From Rhizobium leguminosarum bv. viciae USDA 2370 (GTDB taxonomy: Bacteria > Pseudomonadota > Alphaproteobacteria > Rhizobiales > Rhizobiaceae), in contig NZ_MRDL01000054.1 in NCBI RefSeq assembly GCF_002008365.1, positions 248,001 to 312,000 on the forward strand: a stretch of 64,000 nucleotides of DNA, given 5' to 3'. This document shows, piece after piece, positions 25,859 to 35,591 of the stretch. The notes beneath the pieces are model-generated. The model was not told the origin of the DNA. It saw nothing but the letters and a program-made list of their open reading frames with translations, and made no database searches. The position numbers were made by a program, and so were the translations under genes. Position 1 is the stretch's first letter, and every line of letters starts with the position of its first letter.

Positions 25859-27391
25859 ATGGTCGCGCGTGTCAGTACGGTTGCATTTCAGGGTATCGAA
25901 GGTGTGCCGGTCGAGGTCCAGGTCATGGTCGCTCCCGGAAAGGTCGGGATGCAGATCGTCGGCCTGCCTGACAAGGCGGTTGCCGAAAGCCGCGAGCGCG
26001 TGCAGGCGGCCCTCCACGCCTCCGGCCTGGCGCTGCCGGCAAAGCGGGTGACGGTCAATCTGGCGCCTGCCGACCTGCCGAAAGAGGGCTCGCATTTCGA
26101 TCTGCCGATCGCCCTTGCCCTGATGGCCGCCCTCGGCGCCATTCCCGCCGATGCACTGTCGGACTTTGTCGTCGTCGGCGAGCTCAATCTCGACGGCACG
26201 ATCGCCGCCATATCAGGCGCGCTGCCGGCCGCGATCGGCGCCAATGCGCTCGGCAAGGGGCTGATCTGCCCCGCCGAAAGCGGCGCCGAAGCCGCCTGGG
26301 CAGGCGCCGACGTCGATATCCTTGCACCCCGCAGCCTGATCGCCCTTGCCAATCATTTCCGTGGCACGCAAGTCCTATCCAGGCCGGACCCGTCGATCCG
26401 CGCCAATGCCGCAAACCTGCCGGATCTCGCCGAGATCAAGGGTCAGGAAAGCGCCAAGCGGGCGCTCGAGGTGGCGGCCGCCGGTGGCCATAATCTGCTG
26501 ATGGTCGGTCCTCCGGGCTCCGGCAAGTCGATGCTGGCAGCCAGGCTGCCGTCGATCCTGCCGCCGCTCTCGGCCGCCGAGCTGCTTGAAGTCTCGATGG
26601 TGCATTCGATCGCCGGCCAGCTCTCCGGCGGCAAGCTTTCCGATCGCCGGCCCTTCCGCACCCCGCATCATTCCGCCACCATGGCAGCCCTCGTCGGCGG
26701 TGGCCTGCGCGCCCGTCCAGGCGAAGCCTCGCTTGCCCATCACGGCGTGCTGTTTCTCGACGAGTTCCCCGAATTTACGCCGCAGGCGCTCGATGCGCTG
26801 CGCCAGCCGCTCGAAGGCGGCGAATGCGTCATTGCCCGTGCCAATCACCGCGTCTCCTATCCGGCGAAATTCCAGCTGATCGCGGCGATGAACCCCTGCC
26901 GCTGTGGCATGGCCGGCGAGCCGGGCCATAGCTGTGCCCGCGGGCCGCGCTGCATGAGCGATTACCAGGCCCGCATCTCCGGCCCGCTGATGGACCGCAT
27001 CGATATCCGCATCGATGTGCCGGCCGTCTCCGCTGCCGATCTCATCCGGCCGATGGCGGCTGAAACCAGCGCCGATGTCGCCCGCCGCGTCGCCCGCGCC
27101 CGCGCAATCCAGCAGGAGCGCTTCGAAAGCACCGGCGCCAAGGGCATCGGCACCAATGCCCGCTGCTCGACCGCGATGATCGAGAAACTGGCCGAGCCCG
27201 ATGCCAGCGGCCTGCAGTTGCTGCGCGACGCCGCCGAGAAGATGAAATTCTCCGCCCGCGGTTACCACCGCGTGCTCAAGGTCGCCCGCACGCTTGCCGA
27301 TCTCGACGGCAAGCCGACGGTCGGCCGCATCCATCTCGCCGAAGCGATCTCCTACCGCATCGCCGGCGAAAGGCTGACGGCTGCGGCTTAA
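25859..27391 (+). CDS. comM: YifB/ComM family Mg-chelatase-like AAA+ ATPase
   Basis: 510 aa from the ATG at 25859 (AAGGGG upstream, start MVARVSTVAFQGIEGVPVEVQV matches the family N-terminus). The frame extends upstream to 25604 but that part crosses a palindromic repeat and is not coding. An N-terminal Lon-protease-like domain is followed by AAA+ motifs: GPPGSGKSMLA (Walker A), GVLFLDEFPEF (Walker B), and a zinc-type cluster NPCRCGMAGEPGHSCARGPRC. ComM relatives are helicases that promote branch migration during uptake of transformed DNA. A decayed partial copy lies just downstream. Confidence 0.93.
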   Translation: MVARVSTVAFQGIEGVPVEVQVMVAPGKVGMQIVGLPDKAVAESRERVQAALHASGLALPAKRVTVNLAPADLPKEGSHFDLPIALALMAALGAIPADALSDFVVVGELNLDGTIAAISGALPAAIGANALGKGLICPAESGAEAAWAGADVDILAPRSLIALANHFRGTQVLSRPDPSIRANAANLPDLAEIKGQESAKRALEVAAAGGHNLLMVGPPGSGKSMLAARLPSILPPLSAAELLEVSMVHSIAGQLSGGKLSDRRPFRTPHHSATMAALVGGGLRARPGEASLAHHGVLFLDEFPEFTPQALDALRQPLEGGECVIARANHRVSYPAKFQLIAAMNPCRCGMAGEPGHSCARGPRCMSDYQARISGPLMDRIDIRIDVPAVSAADLIRPMAAETSADVARRVARARAIQQERFESTGAKGIGTNARCSTAMIEKLAEPDASGLQLLRDAAEKMKFSARGYHRVLKVARTLADLDGKPTVGRIHLAEAISYRIAGERLTAAA

Positions 27392-27812
27392 GAAGAAGGG
27401 CGGATGCGCGTAGATATTTTGAAGTACTAGTCGTCAGGCCGCTCACCGATCTGCCGATCGCGCTGGCGCTGATGCTGCCCTCAGCGAAATCCCCGCCGGT
27501 GCGCTGCCGGATTATGAGATTATGTCGCTGTCCGCGAACCCAACCCCGACGGAACGATTGATCGCTGCCGTTATGGCGCGCTGCCGGCCGCGAATGCTCT
27601 TGGCAGGGGCTGACCTGCCAAAAGCGGTGCCGAAGCTGCCTAGGACGCCGATTTAAACATCTGCGTTGCTTATCCGTTAGGGGTAAGGGCCTCTCCTCAC
27701 TTCGTCGCTATTTACAATATTAGATTAGGCTGAAAAAATTTTGAGAAGGATGTCGGTCCGTTCGACATAGTCGATCGGAGGTGACGGATAAGAAAATCTG
27801 CCGGGGATGTAG
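27392..27812. other. Intergenic stretch holding the comM relic
   Basis: 421 bp between comM and the next ORF. Besides the comM-like relic the right part (27660-27812) is clearly AT-richer than the surroundings and shows no other recognisable gene. Confidence 0.5.
27441..27655 (+). pseudogene. Decayed partial duplicate of comM
   Basis: This stretch aligns by eye with the comM segment at about 26093-26320. It keeps CGATCTGCCGATCGC, GCGCTGCCGGCCGCGA and AAGCGGCGCCGAAG-like blocks in the same order and at similar spacing, but with many substitutions and indels that break the frame. It starts about 50 bp after the comM stop. It looks like an old tandem duplication remnant or a rearranged relic of a second comM-like gene. 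Confidence 0.75.
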
Positions 27813-28396
27813 ATGAGTAACGAATATCCGGGCTCGAACGCTAACCCATCGGAGGTTCTAGACTTAGCGAATGCCTACTCTCTCGCTTCGAAATTCCTGT
27901 TCGGGAAGGGTCAGAAGCGAGTTGCAATATCCATTGCTCCAGCTCGAATGTGCGCCATTCACGCTATCGAACTCTACTTAAATGCCTTCCTGCGCCATGA
28001 AGGCGTTGCTCCAGAAGAAATACGAAAACGGATGCACAATCTCGCTGAGCCTTTGTTCGTTGCCAAACTTAAACTGAGAAAGAAGACTGCCTTGCATCTC
28101 GAGGCAATGACAGCAAAGCGTGAGTACATCATATCGCGCTATGCTCCGGAGCGGACGAGAGAGCACACTGAGCTGAATCGTTTGACCGCGACGCTGGCGG
28201 AAGTCATGGCGAAGGTTGGCAAACACCTGCATTCAACGAGCTCAGGTGGACATCGACAATCGTTATTACGGACTGCCACAGAACTTTCGTCCCACGTCGA
28301 TTGGGATGCAGGTGACGGCACAAATGATGGGGCGCCGAAGCGCCCCGATATTCTGCAGGATAAATTGCCGGCGGAAAGGCCCCGCCATAGCCACCT

Positions 28397-28400
<4 letters not shown>
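27813..28400 (+). CDS. Hypothetical protein, possibly HEPN-like, in low-G+C islet
   Basis: 195 aa, no firm family. The N-terminal two thirds looks helical; residues about 45-70 (APARMCAIHAIELYLNAFLRHEG) resemble the start of HEPN-type helical domains, but I do not see a clear catalytic R-x4-6-H motif. Codon use is less G+C-rich than neighbours, with ATA and TTA codons. The last 40 or so codons overlap the presumed cysK terminator hairpin and end four bases into the cysK stop, so the C-terminus may be read-through into older sequence. Probable recent acquisition. Confidence 0.5.
28329..28346 (-). terminator. Hairpin with TTCG tetraloop downstream of cysK
   Basis: Read on the minus strand: GGGGCGC, TTCG loop, GCGCCCC, followed by ATCATTTGT. 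A stable UUCG hairpin 50 bp past the cysK stop fits a cysK terminator although the U tract is short. Confidence 0.6.
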
Positions 28401-29359
<959 letters not shown>

Positions 29360-29504
29360 GGGTGCTCTCCCTTTGAAATCCTGCTCCTGAAATCGAGGGG
29401 GAGAATAGGGTCAAAGACCCGTCTAGGCCAGACCGCGTTCGACCTGGAGGAGCGGTCAGGAGAGAAAAAAACCTTTGATAACCGTTTCTTGCCGAATGTT
29501 TATT

Positions 29505-30122
29505 TCAGGCCGCCCGCGTGGCGATGAAGGCTGCCGTGCCGGCGAGGATGCCGGCGGCAACCCGGTTCAGCGCCTGCAAGGCCCGCGGCTCTCTCAGCAT
29601 CGTGCGGGCCCGCGAGGCAAGCAGCATATAAGGCACAAGCACGACGATCAGCACCACGAAGGTGGCGGCGAGCAGGATCGCATAGTCGCGTAGCCCGATA
29701 TTGCCGATATCGATCAGCGTCGGCACCAGGGCGACATAGAAGAGCATCGTCTTCGGATTGCCGAGCGTCACCAGCAGGCCGGAGAGGAAGGACAGGCCGA
29801 TATTGGTCGATTTCCGTGCCGCAATATCCTGCGGCAGCAGCCCCGCCGTCCAGAGTTTCCAGGCGATGTAGCCGAGATAGAGGACGCCGGCGATCTTGAT
29901 TGTTATGAACACCTCGGTGAAGGTCTGCGCCACGAAGGCAAGGCCGAGAATGACCGCTGTGAGATAGGTCATGTCGCCGATCACCAGGCCGAGACCCATG
30001 AAGAAGGTCTCGCGGAAATTCGAGCCGAGCGCACGCGCGACGATTGCGGTAATCCCGGGTCCCGGAATGGCCGCGGCGATGAACAGCGCTTCGGCATAGG
30101 TGATCAGGACGGTGAGGCTCAT
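29505..30122 (-). CDS. LysE/RhtB family amino acid exporter
   Basis: 205 aa from the ATG at 30122 (GAGGG upstream); the frame runs eight codons further but those are not needed. It has about six hydrophobic segments. Near the start is the family motif IPGPGITAIVARALGSNFRE, and a later FLSGLLVTLGNPKTMLFYVALVP is the conserved GNPK region. Function: efflux of amino acids or related metabolites; the substrate cannot be told. Confidence 0.9.
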   Translation of the reverse strand: MSLTVLITYAEALFIAAAIPGPGITAIVARALGSNFRETFFMGLGLVIGDMTYLTAVILGLAFVAQTFTEVFITIKIAGVLYLGYIAWKLWTAGLLPQDIAARKSTNIGLSFLSGLLVTLGNPKTMLFYVALVPTLIDIGNIGLRDYAILLAATFVVLIVVLVPYMLLASRARTMLREPRALQALNRVAAGILAGTAAFIATRAA

Positions 30123-30355
30123 CTTCTTAACCCTCAGGGCTTCCACCGCCCATCTATAGGCAAGCGCCGCTTCTTCATCAATGCTTTGGCGCTGATCGGT
30201 CCATAACCATAAGGAATAGGTCTGCTAGACCATGATCTACTTGGAAAGCGACCCGGCCTTGCTATTTCTCTCTCTGCAAATGCGCGATCAGCGCGGCCCG
30301 CCGCGGTTGTCCCGGCCGGTGGCGCTAGAGATTTTCATCACCAAGGAGAGATTAA

Positions 30356-30874
30356 ATGTCCGATACGCCAGCCGAAACCCGCAGGCTTTCGCCACTCAAG
30401 ACGCCGTCCAGCCTGCCGACCAACGCCATTACCGATATTTCGGCGGCGCTGACCGCACTGCTCGCCGATGTCTTTACGCTTTATGTGAAGACCAAGAATT
30501 TCCATTGGCACATGTCCGGCCCGCATTTTCGCGACTATCATCTGCTGCTCGACGAACAGGCGGAACAGATCTTCGCGATGACCGACGACATTGCCGAGCG
30601 TGCCCGCAAGATCGGCGGCACGACGCTCCGCTCCATCGGCCAGATCGCTCGCCAGCAGCGCCTTTTGGACAATGACGCGGATTTCGTCACGCCCGAAGAC
30701 ATGTTGTCGGAACTGCGCGAGGACAACGCTCAACTCGTTTCGCTGCTGCGCGAAGTGCATGGCCTTTGCGACGAGCACAATGATGTCGCAACCGCCAGCC
30801 TGATCGAGAACTGGATCGACGAGGGCGAGCGCCGCACCTGGTTCCTGTTCGAAACGACGCGCCCGCAGAGGTAA
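30356..30874 (+). CDS. dps: Dps family ferritin-like DNA-protection protein
   Basis: 172 aa four-helix bundle. The ferroxidase residues of Dps are visible: KTKNFHWHMSGPHFRDYHLLLDEQAEQIFAMTDDIAERARKIGG, with the His and the Asp/Glu pairs at the dimer interface. It stores iron and protects DNA from Fenton chemistry in starvation or oxidative stress. Single gene with an AAGGAGA ribosome binding site. Confidence 0.93.
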   Translation: MSDTPAETRRLSPLKTPSSLPTNAITDISAALTALLADVFTLYVKTKNFHWHMSGPHFRDYHLLLDEQAEQIFAMTDDIAERARKIGGTTLRSIGQIARQQRLLDNDADFVTPEDMLSELREDNAQLVSLLREVHGLCDEHNDVATASLIENWIDEGERRTWFLFETTRPQR

Positions 30875-30918
30875 TGTCGGCAACCGGGCGTCTCGGCCAT
30901 CCCGATCGAACGCCCGGT

Positions 30919-31833
30919 TCAGCTCTCCACCGCCCGCGGCCGCAGCCAGCGCGGCGTCCAGCCGAGATTCATGCCGGCGGCGGCAAGGAGAATGATCGCG
31001 GCGCCTGCGATCTGCATCGGCTGCAGCGCGTGGCCGAAGGCCAGCCGGTCGACCAGGATCGCCGCGATCGGATAGATGAAGGACAGAGCGCCCGTGAGAT
31101 GCGTCGGCAGCCTCTGGATCGCACCGTAGAGCAGCACATACATCAGCCCGGTATGGACGACGCCGACGGTCACCAGGATCGCCCAGGATCCGACATCGCC
31201 GGGCGGATGAGAAAAATCGGTCATCGGCGCCAGCATCAGCATGCCGGTTGCGACCTGGATGAGCGCGATCAGATGCGGCGGCGTGCCTTTCAGCCATTTC
31301 GCGGCAAGGGCGGCGAGCGCGTAGAAGAAGGCGGCACCGAGCGCCATCAGGATGCCGAGGCCGTAACCGTCAGATGCCGCCCCGCCTGTCCCCGGTTTTG
31401 CCTCGACGATGGCAATCATGCCGGCGAAGGCGAGTGTCAGCCAGAACAGCTTGGTGGCCGTGATCTTCTCGCCGAGAAAAAGCGCGCCGAGCACGAGCAG
31501 CATGAAAGGCTGGGTGTTGTAAACCGTCGTCGCGATCGAGATCGTCGCATGCGAGTAGGAGGCAAACAGCAGCAGCCAGTTCAAGACGATGGCGATACCG
31601 CCTGATATGGCGATGCCGAAGGCGCGCAGCGTGATGATGCCTGGCCGCAGCAGCCCGAGAGCACCGCAGATGACAAGCAAAGTGAGCGCGCCGAACAGGC
31701 AGCGCCAGAAGACCACGCCGCTGACAGGCTGGCCCGACATGACGACGAACCAACCGATCGTCCCCGAGATCAGCATCGCTGCCGTCATTTCCACCGTGCC
31801 TCTTTTGATGTCACTGCCCATGATTGCCTCCAT
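30919..31833 (-). CDS. EamA/DMT family transporter
   Basis: 304 aa with about ten hydrophobic segments in two EamA repeats (for example AFGIAISGGIAIVLNWLLLFASYSHATISIATTVYNTQPF and the second half beginning GYGLGILMALGAAFFYALAALAAK). Probably a metabolite exporter. It is divergent from an Lrp/AsnC-type regulator with a 99-bp shared promoter region, so that regulator is the likely controller. The ATG at 31833 or 31821 could be used. Confidence 0.9.
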   Translation of the reverse strand: MEAIMGSDIKRGTVEMTAAMLISGTIGWFVVMSGQPVSGVVFWRCLFGALTLLVICGALGLLRPGIITLRAFGIAISGGIAIVLNWLLLFASYSHATISIATTVYNTQPFMLLVLGALFLGEKITATKLFWLTLAFAGMIAIVEAKPGTGGAASDGYGLGILMALGAAFFYALAALAAKWLKGTPPHLIALIQVATGMLMLAPMTDFSHPPGDVGSWAILVTVGVVHTGLMYVLLYGAIQRLPTHLTGALSFIYPIAAILVDRLAFGHALQPMQIAGAAIILLAAAGMNLGWTPRWLRPRAVES

Positions 31834-31932
31834 TTCGGTGGCATAAGAATATTGCGGCGATAGGCGATTTTATATAAGGATAAGAAGGAAGATGATCGAT
31901 GTTGCCTAATCATAAGAGGAGAATATCTCGTC

Positions 31933-32397
31933 GTGGCTAATGATGTGCAATCGCTCGACGAAATTGATCAGGCCATTCTGGAGGCGCTGGCCGGGAATGC
32001 GCGGATCTCGCTGAAGGAACTGGCCCAGCAGGTCGGCCTCTCTTCGCCGAGTGCGGCCGAGCGCCTGCGGCGGTTGGAGGAGCGTGGCGTCATCAAGGCC
32101 TTCACCATTGATCTCGATCCCGCCGCCGTCGGTTATCCCCTGCAGGCGATCGTGCGCGTGCGTCCGCTGCCGGGGCAGTTGCACATCGTCGAGCGCATCA
32201 TCGAGGAAATTCCCGAAATCATCGAATGCGACAAGGTGACGGGTGATGATTGTTTTATCGCCCGCCTGGTCATCCGCTCGATGGCCGATCTCGACGGCAT
32301 CCTCGACCGGGTTGCCGAAAGGGCGGAGACCAACACCGCGATGATCAAGGCCTCGCCCGTCAAACGCCGCCTGCCGCCGCTTTCCCGGCGGAAATAG
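31933..32397 (+). CDS. Lrp/AsnC family transcriptional regulator
   Basis: 154 aa from a GTG at 31933. The N-terminal winged helix-turn-helix (LDEIDQAILEALAGNARISLKELAQQVGLSSPSAAERLRRLEERGVIKAFT) is followed by the RAM ligand-binding domain (residues about 75-150). The divergent DMT transporter next to it suggests control of amino-acid export. Confidence 0.93.
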   Translation: MANDVQSLDEIDQAILEALAGNARISLKELAQQVGLSSPSAAERLRRLEERGVIKAFTIDLDPAAVGYPLQAIVRVRPLPGQLHIVERIIEEIPEIIECDKVTGDDCFIARLVIRSMADLDGILDRVAERAETNTAMIKASPVKRRLPPLSRRK

Positions 32398-32426
32398 GGG
32401 GCGGCGAAACGCCTTTTTGTTTTTGC

Positions 32427-32469
32427 GCATTCCGGTCGCAAAACCGCTGCGCAGTTTTGCTGGAACTGC
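32427..32469. repeat. Rhizobial palindromic intergenic repeat (GCATTCC variant, inverted)
   Basis: Inverse copy of the element at 24537-24583, ending GGAACTGC, located between the Lrp-type gene and the convergent acetyltransferase gene. Confidence 0.75.
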
Positions 32470-32470
32470 T

Positions 32471-33370
32471 CTAGAATTCCGCCATCGGCGACAACATCGC
32501 CGGAAAATCCGGGGTGGCATGGCCGAGCCCGCGCAGCATCAACCTCGTGCCGCTTTCCAACGGTTGCGGAACACCGTCCCAGCCGAGCTTGTCGGGACGG
32601 AAAAGCACTTCGACAGAGGCGGGGGCGATCTCCAGTCCGCCAAGGATCGCTGCAAGCGACGGTATGTCAGCCGCCACGACGTCGAGGAGGCTGAAGCGGC
32701 CTGCCTCATCCATCTTCCATGCGATCGCCGCCTGCCGGTCTTCCAGGAAGCTGATGCGGATATCGGGATCGAGCCGGGTGTTGATCAGAAACATCGCCGC
32801 ATTGACTGTGACCGCCAGCGAGGTCGAAACCGGGCGTCGTCTTTTCAGCAGCGATTGCAGCAGGGCAAGATCATCCGCGTTTGTCGGCAAAAGCGGCCGG
32901 GCGCGGGCGGCGGAAGACGAAGGGTCGGGCGTCGGTCCCTCGTATCGGTGCAGCGCTATCGCGCGGAAACCGTAGGGTTCGTAGAGCGACGGTTTGTCGG
33001 TATAGAGGATGACGGCTTCAAAGCCCTGTCGCTCGCACCAGTCGAGGGCTTTTACCGTGACGTCGCGATAGAGCCCGCGGCCGCGCCATGGCGGCCGCAC
33101 GGCGCCGGATTGCAGGCCGGCGGCATGGACGTTCCTGCCGTTGAGGACGAAGGGCAGCGCAAAGGCCGAGATATTCGCCGCAAGTTCCCCTTCGGCGTCG
33201 AACCAGCCGAAGGGCATGCTGGTGGGGTCGGGGCCGCCGAGCTGTTGCAGCGGTCCGATATCGATGCCGAAAATATCCCTGAGCAGGCAGACCAGCGCCG
33301 CCCAGCCGGCGGGGTCGCCGAAATAATCCTGCCGGAAGGTCAGGCCCGCGCTGTCGAGGCGCTGTGCCAT
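32471..33370 (-). CDS. GNAT family N-acetyltransferase
   Basis: 299 aa. The N-terminal half is a GNAT domain with the acetyl-CoA loop in RPPWRGRGLYRDVTVKALDWCERQGFEAVILYTDKPSLYEPYGFRAI. The C-terminal half (residues about 155-299) is a less defined domain, as in Eis-like or two-domain acetyltransferases. Its start ATG shares one base with the dut stop region, so it is translated with dut. Substrate unknown. Confidence 0.85.
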   Translation of the reverse strand: MAQRLDSAGLTFRQDYFGDPAGWAALVCLLRDIFGIDIGPLQQLGGPDPTSMPFGWFDAEGELAANISAFALPFVLNGRNVHAAGLQSGAVRPPWRGRGLYRDVTVKALDWCERQGFEAVILYTDKPSLYEPYGFRAIALHRYEGPTPDPSSSAARARPLLPTNADDLALLQSLLKRRRPVSTSLAVTVNAAMFLINTRLDPDIRISFLEDRQAAIAWKMDEAGRFSLLDVVAADIPSLAAILGGLEIAPASVEVLFRPDKLGWDGVPQPLESGTRLMLRGLGHATPDFPAMLSPMAEF

Positions 33371-33840
33371 CAGACGCCGGTGGAGCCGAAACCGCCTGCG
33401 CCGCGCACCGTTTCGCTTGCCTCGGTGATCTCCACCACCCGTGCCTGGGTCACCGGCGCGATCACCATCTGGGCGATGCGCATGCCGCGCGAAATGACGA
33501 AGGCTTCCTCGCCGAGATTGACGAGCAGCACCTTCACTTCGCCGCGATAGTCGCTGTCGACGGTACCAGGCGAATTCAGGCAGGTGATGCCGTTTTTGAA
33601 GGCAAGGCCGGAACGCGGCCGCACCTGTCCCTCGAAATGCTCGGGGATCTCGAAGATGAAGCCGGTCGGCACCAGCGCCCGTTTGCCGGGCAGAAGCGTC
33701 AGCGGTGCTGCCTCGTCAACGGCAGCGCGCAGGTCCATGCCGGCCGCCCCCTTGCTTTCATAGGCGGGCAGATCGAGGCCTTCGCCATTCGGCAGGCGGA
33801 TGAGTTTCAGCCTGGGGCTGACGTCGTGATGAATGTTCAT
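33370..33840 (-). CDS. dut: dUTP diphosphatase
   Basis: 156 aa, trimeric dUTPase with all five motifs: GMDLRAAV, RSGLAFKNGI, NSPGTVDSDYRGEVKV, RIAQMVIAP and the C-terminal arm RGAGGFGSTG. It hydrolyses dUTP to dUMP, keeping uracil out of DNA and feeding dTMP synthesis. Followed directly by the acetyltransferase gene. Confidence 0.96.
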   Translation of the reverse strand: MNIHHDVSPRLKLIRLPNGEGLDLPAYESKGAAGMDLRAAVDEAAPLTLLPGKRALVPTGFIFEIPEHFEGQVRPRSGLAFKNGITCLNSPGTVDSDYRGEVKVLLVNLGEEAFVISRGMRIAQMVIAPVTQARVVEITEASETVRGAGGFGSTGV

Positions 33841-33931
33841 GGGCCATTACTTTGCGCGCGCGACGCCGAGGTCAATTGCAAAGTCGGCCTTTAGTCGCTA
33901 GATACGCGGCAATTCCACAGGATTCACAAGT

Positions 33932-35515
33932 ATGGCCGAAAGTCTCGCCGAGGCGGTCTCCCGCCGCCGCACATTCGCTATTATCGCCCACCCGGACGCG
34001 GGTAAGACGACGCTCACCGAAAAGCTGCTGCTGTTCGGCGGCGCCATTCAGCTTGCCGGCGAAGTCAAGGCAAAGAAGGATCGCATGCAGACGCGCTCCG
34101 ACTGGATGAAGATCGAGCGCGAACGCGGCATCTCCGTCGTCACCTCGGTGATGACCTTCGAATATAACGATAATGTCTTCAATATCCTCGACACGCCGGG
34201 TCACGAGGATTTCGCCGACGACACCTATCGCACGCTGACGGCCGTCGATGCCGCGGTCATGGTCATCGATGCCGCCAAGGGCATCGAGCCGCGCACGCTG
34301 AAGCTCTTCGAAGTCTGCCGCATGCGCGATATTCCGATCATCACCTTTATCAACAAGATGGACCGCGAAAGCCGCGATCCCTTCGAGATCCTCGATGAAG
34401 TGGAAGAGAAGCTGGCGCTGGATACCGCGCCGATCACCTGGCCGATCGGCCGCTCCAAGACCTTTTGCGGCTCCTACAATATCGCCGCCAACACGGTGCG
34501 CGGTTCGGATACCGAAATCGAGGGAACGCCGGTCAACGGTCCGCAAAGCGTCGCCGGTAGGCTGCCCGAAAACGAGCGTAAGGCTTTTGTCGAGGAGACC
34601 GAACTGGCGATCGAGGCCTGCCGTCCCTTCGACCGCGAATCCTTCCTGGAAGGCCATATGACGCCTGTCTTTTTCGGCTCGGCGCTGCGCAATTACGGCG
34701 TTCGCGATCTCATCAACGCGCTCGGCGATTTCGCGCCGCCGCCGCGTGACCAGGTCGCCGATACCAGGACCGTGCATGCGACCGACGACAAGATGACGGC
34801 CTTCGTCTTCAAGATCCAGGCCAACATGGACCCCAACCACCGCGACCGCATCGCCTTTGCCCGCATCTGCTCCGGCAAGCTCGAGCGCGGTATGAAGGCA
34901 AGGCTCGCCCGCACCGGCAAGCAGCTGGGCCTGACCGCGCCGCAATTCTTCTTCGCCTCGCAGCGCCAGCTCGCCGACACCGCCTATGCCGGCGACGTCG
35001 TCGGCATTCCCAACCACGGGACCCTCCGGATCGGCGATACGCTGACCGAAGGTGAATCGCTGGTCTTCCAGGGCGTGCCGAACTTCTCGCCGGAGATCCT
35101 GCGCCGCGTGCGCCTGGAAGACGCGATGAAGGCGAAGAAGCTGAAGGAAGCCCTGCAGCAGATGGCCGAAGAAGGCGTCGTCCAGCTGTTCTCGCCGGAA
35201 GACGGCTCGCCGGCGATCGTCGGCGTCGTCGGCGCCCTGCAGCTCGACGTCTTGAAGGAGCGGCTGATGGCCGAATACGGCTTGCCGGTCTCCTTCGAAA
35301 TGTCGCGTTTCTCCGTCTGCCGCTGGATCTCGGCCGAGCAGCCGGCCGATCTCGAGAAATTCCTCACCGTCAAGCGCGGCGATATCGCCCGCGACCTCGA
35401 CGGCGACCCGGTCTTCCTCGCCCAGGACGGTTTCTCGCTGCGTTACGAGTCCGAGCGCCATCCGACGATCAAGATGGTCGCCATCAAGGAATATCACGCC
35501 GCAAAGGCGGCGTGA
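33932..35515 (+). CDS. prfC: Peptide chain release factor 3
   Basis: 527 aa translational GTPase that recycles RF1/RF2 from ribosomes. The G motifs are AHPDAGKTTLTEKLL (G1), RERGISVVTSVMTF (G2), DTPGHEDFADDTYR (G3), NKMDRESRDPFE (G4). RF3-type domain II and III follow. The stop is 4 bp before a palindromic repeat that could end the transcript. Confidence 0.96.
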   Translation: MAESLAEAVSRRRTFAIIAHPDAGKTTLTEKLLLFGGAIQLAGEVKAKKDRMQTRSDWMKIERERGISVVTSVMTFEYNDNVFNILDTPGHEDFADDTYRTLTAVDAAVMVIDAAKGIEPRTLKLFEVCRMRDIPIITFINKMDRESRDPFEILDEVEEKLALDTAPITWPIGRSKTFCGSYNIAANTVRGSDTEIEGTPVNGPQSVAGRLPENERKAFVEETELAIEACRPFDRESFLEGHMTPVFFGSALRNYGVRDLINALGDFAPPPRDQVADTRTVHATDDKMTAFVFKIQANMDPNHRDRIAFARICSGKLERGMKARLARTGKQLGLTAPQFFFASQRQLADTAYAGDVVGIPNHGTLRIGDTLTEGESLVFQGVPNFSPEILRRVRLEDAMKAKKLKEALQQMAEEGVVQLFSPEDGSPAIVGVVGALQLDVLKERLMAEYGLPVSFEMSRFSVCRWISAEQPADLEKFLTVKRGDIARDLDGDPVFLAQDGFSLRYESERHPTIKMVAIKEYHAAKAA

Positions 35516-35518
35516 TCT

Positions 35519-35562
35519 CTACAGCGCCGCGCGTCTTTTCAGACGCGCAAAGGACGCTGTAG
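35519..35562. repeat. Nested palindromic repeat after prfC (GCGCGTCT family)
   Basis: Inner stem GCGCGTCT/AGACGCGC with loop TTTC, outer stem CTACAGCG/CGCTGTAG. It matches a short family also seen at 21841 and probably acts as the prfC transcript end. Confidence 0.65.
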
Positions 35563-35591
35563 CACTTTGAACTACCGCATAATTCCTTAAA

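Noticed and set aside
33872..35497. 541-codon minus-strand frame over prfC
   Set aside because: Pure antisense of a GTPase with all G motifs on the plus strand.
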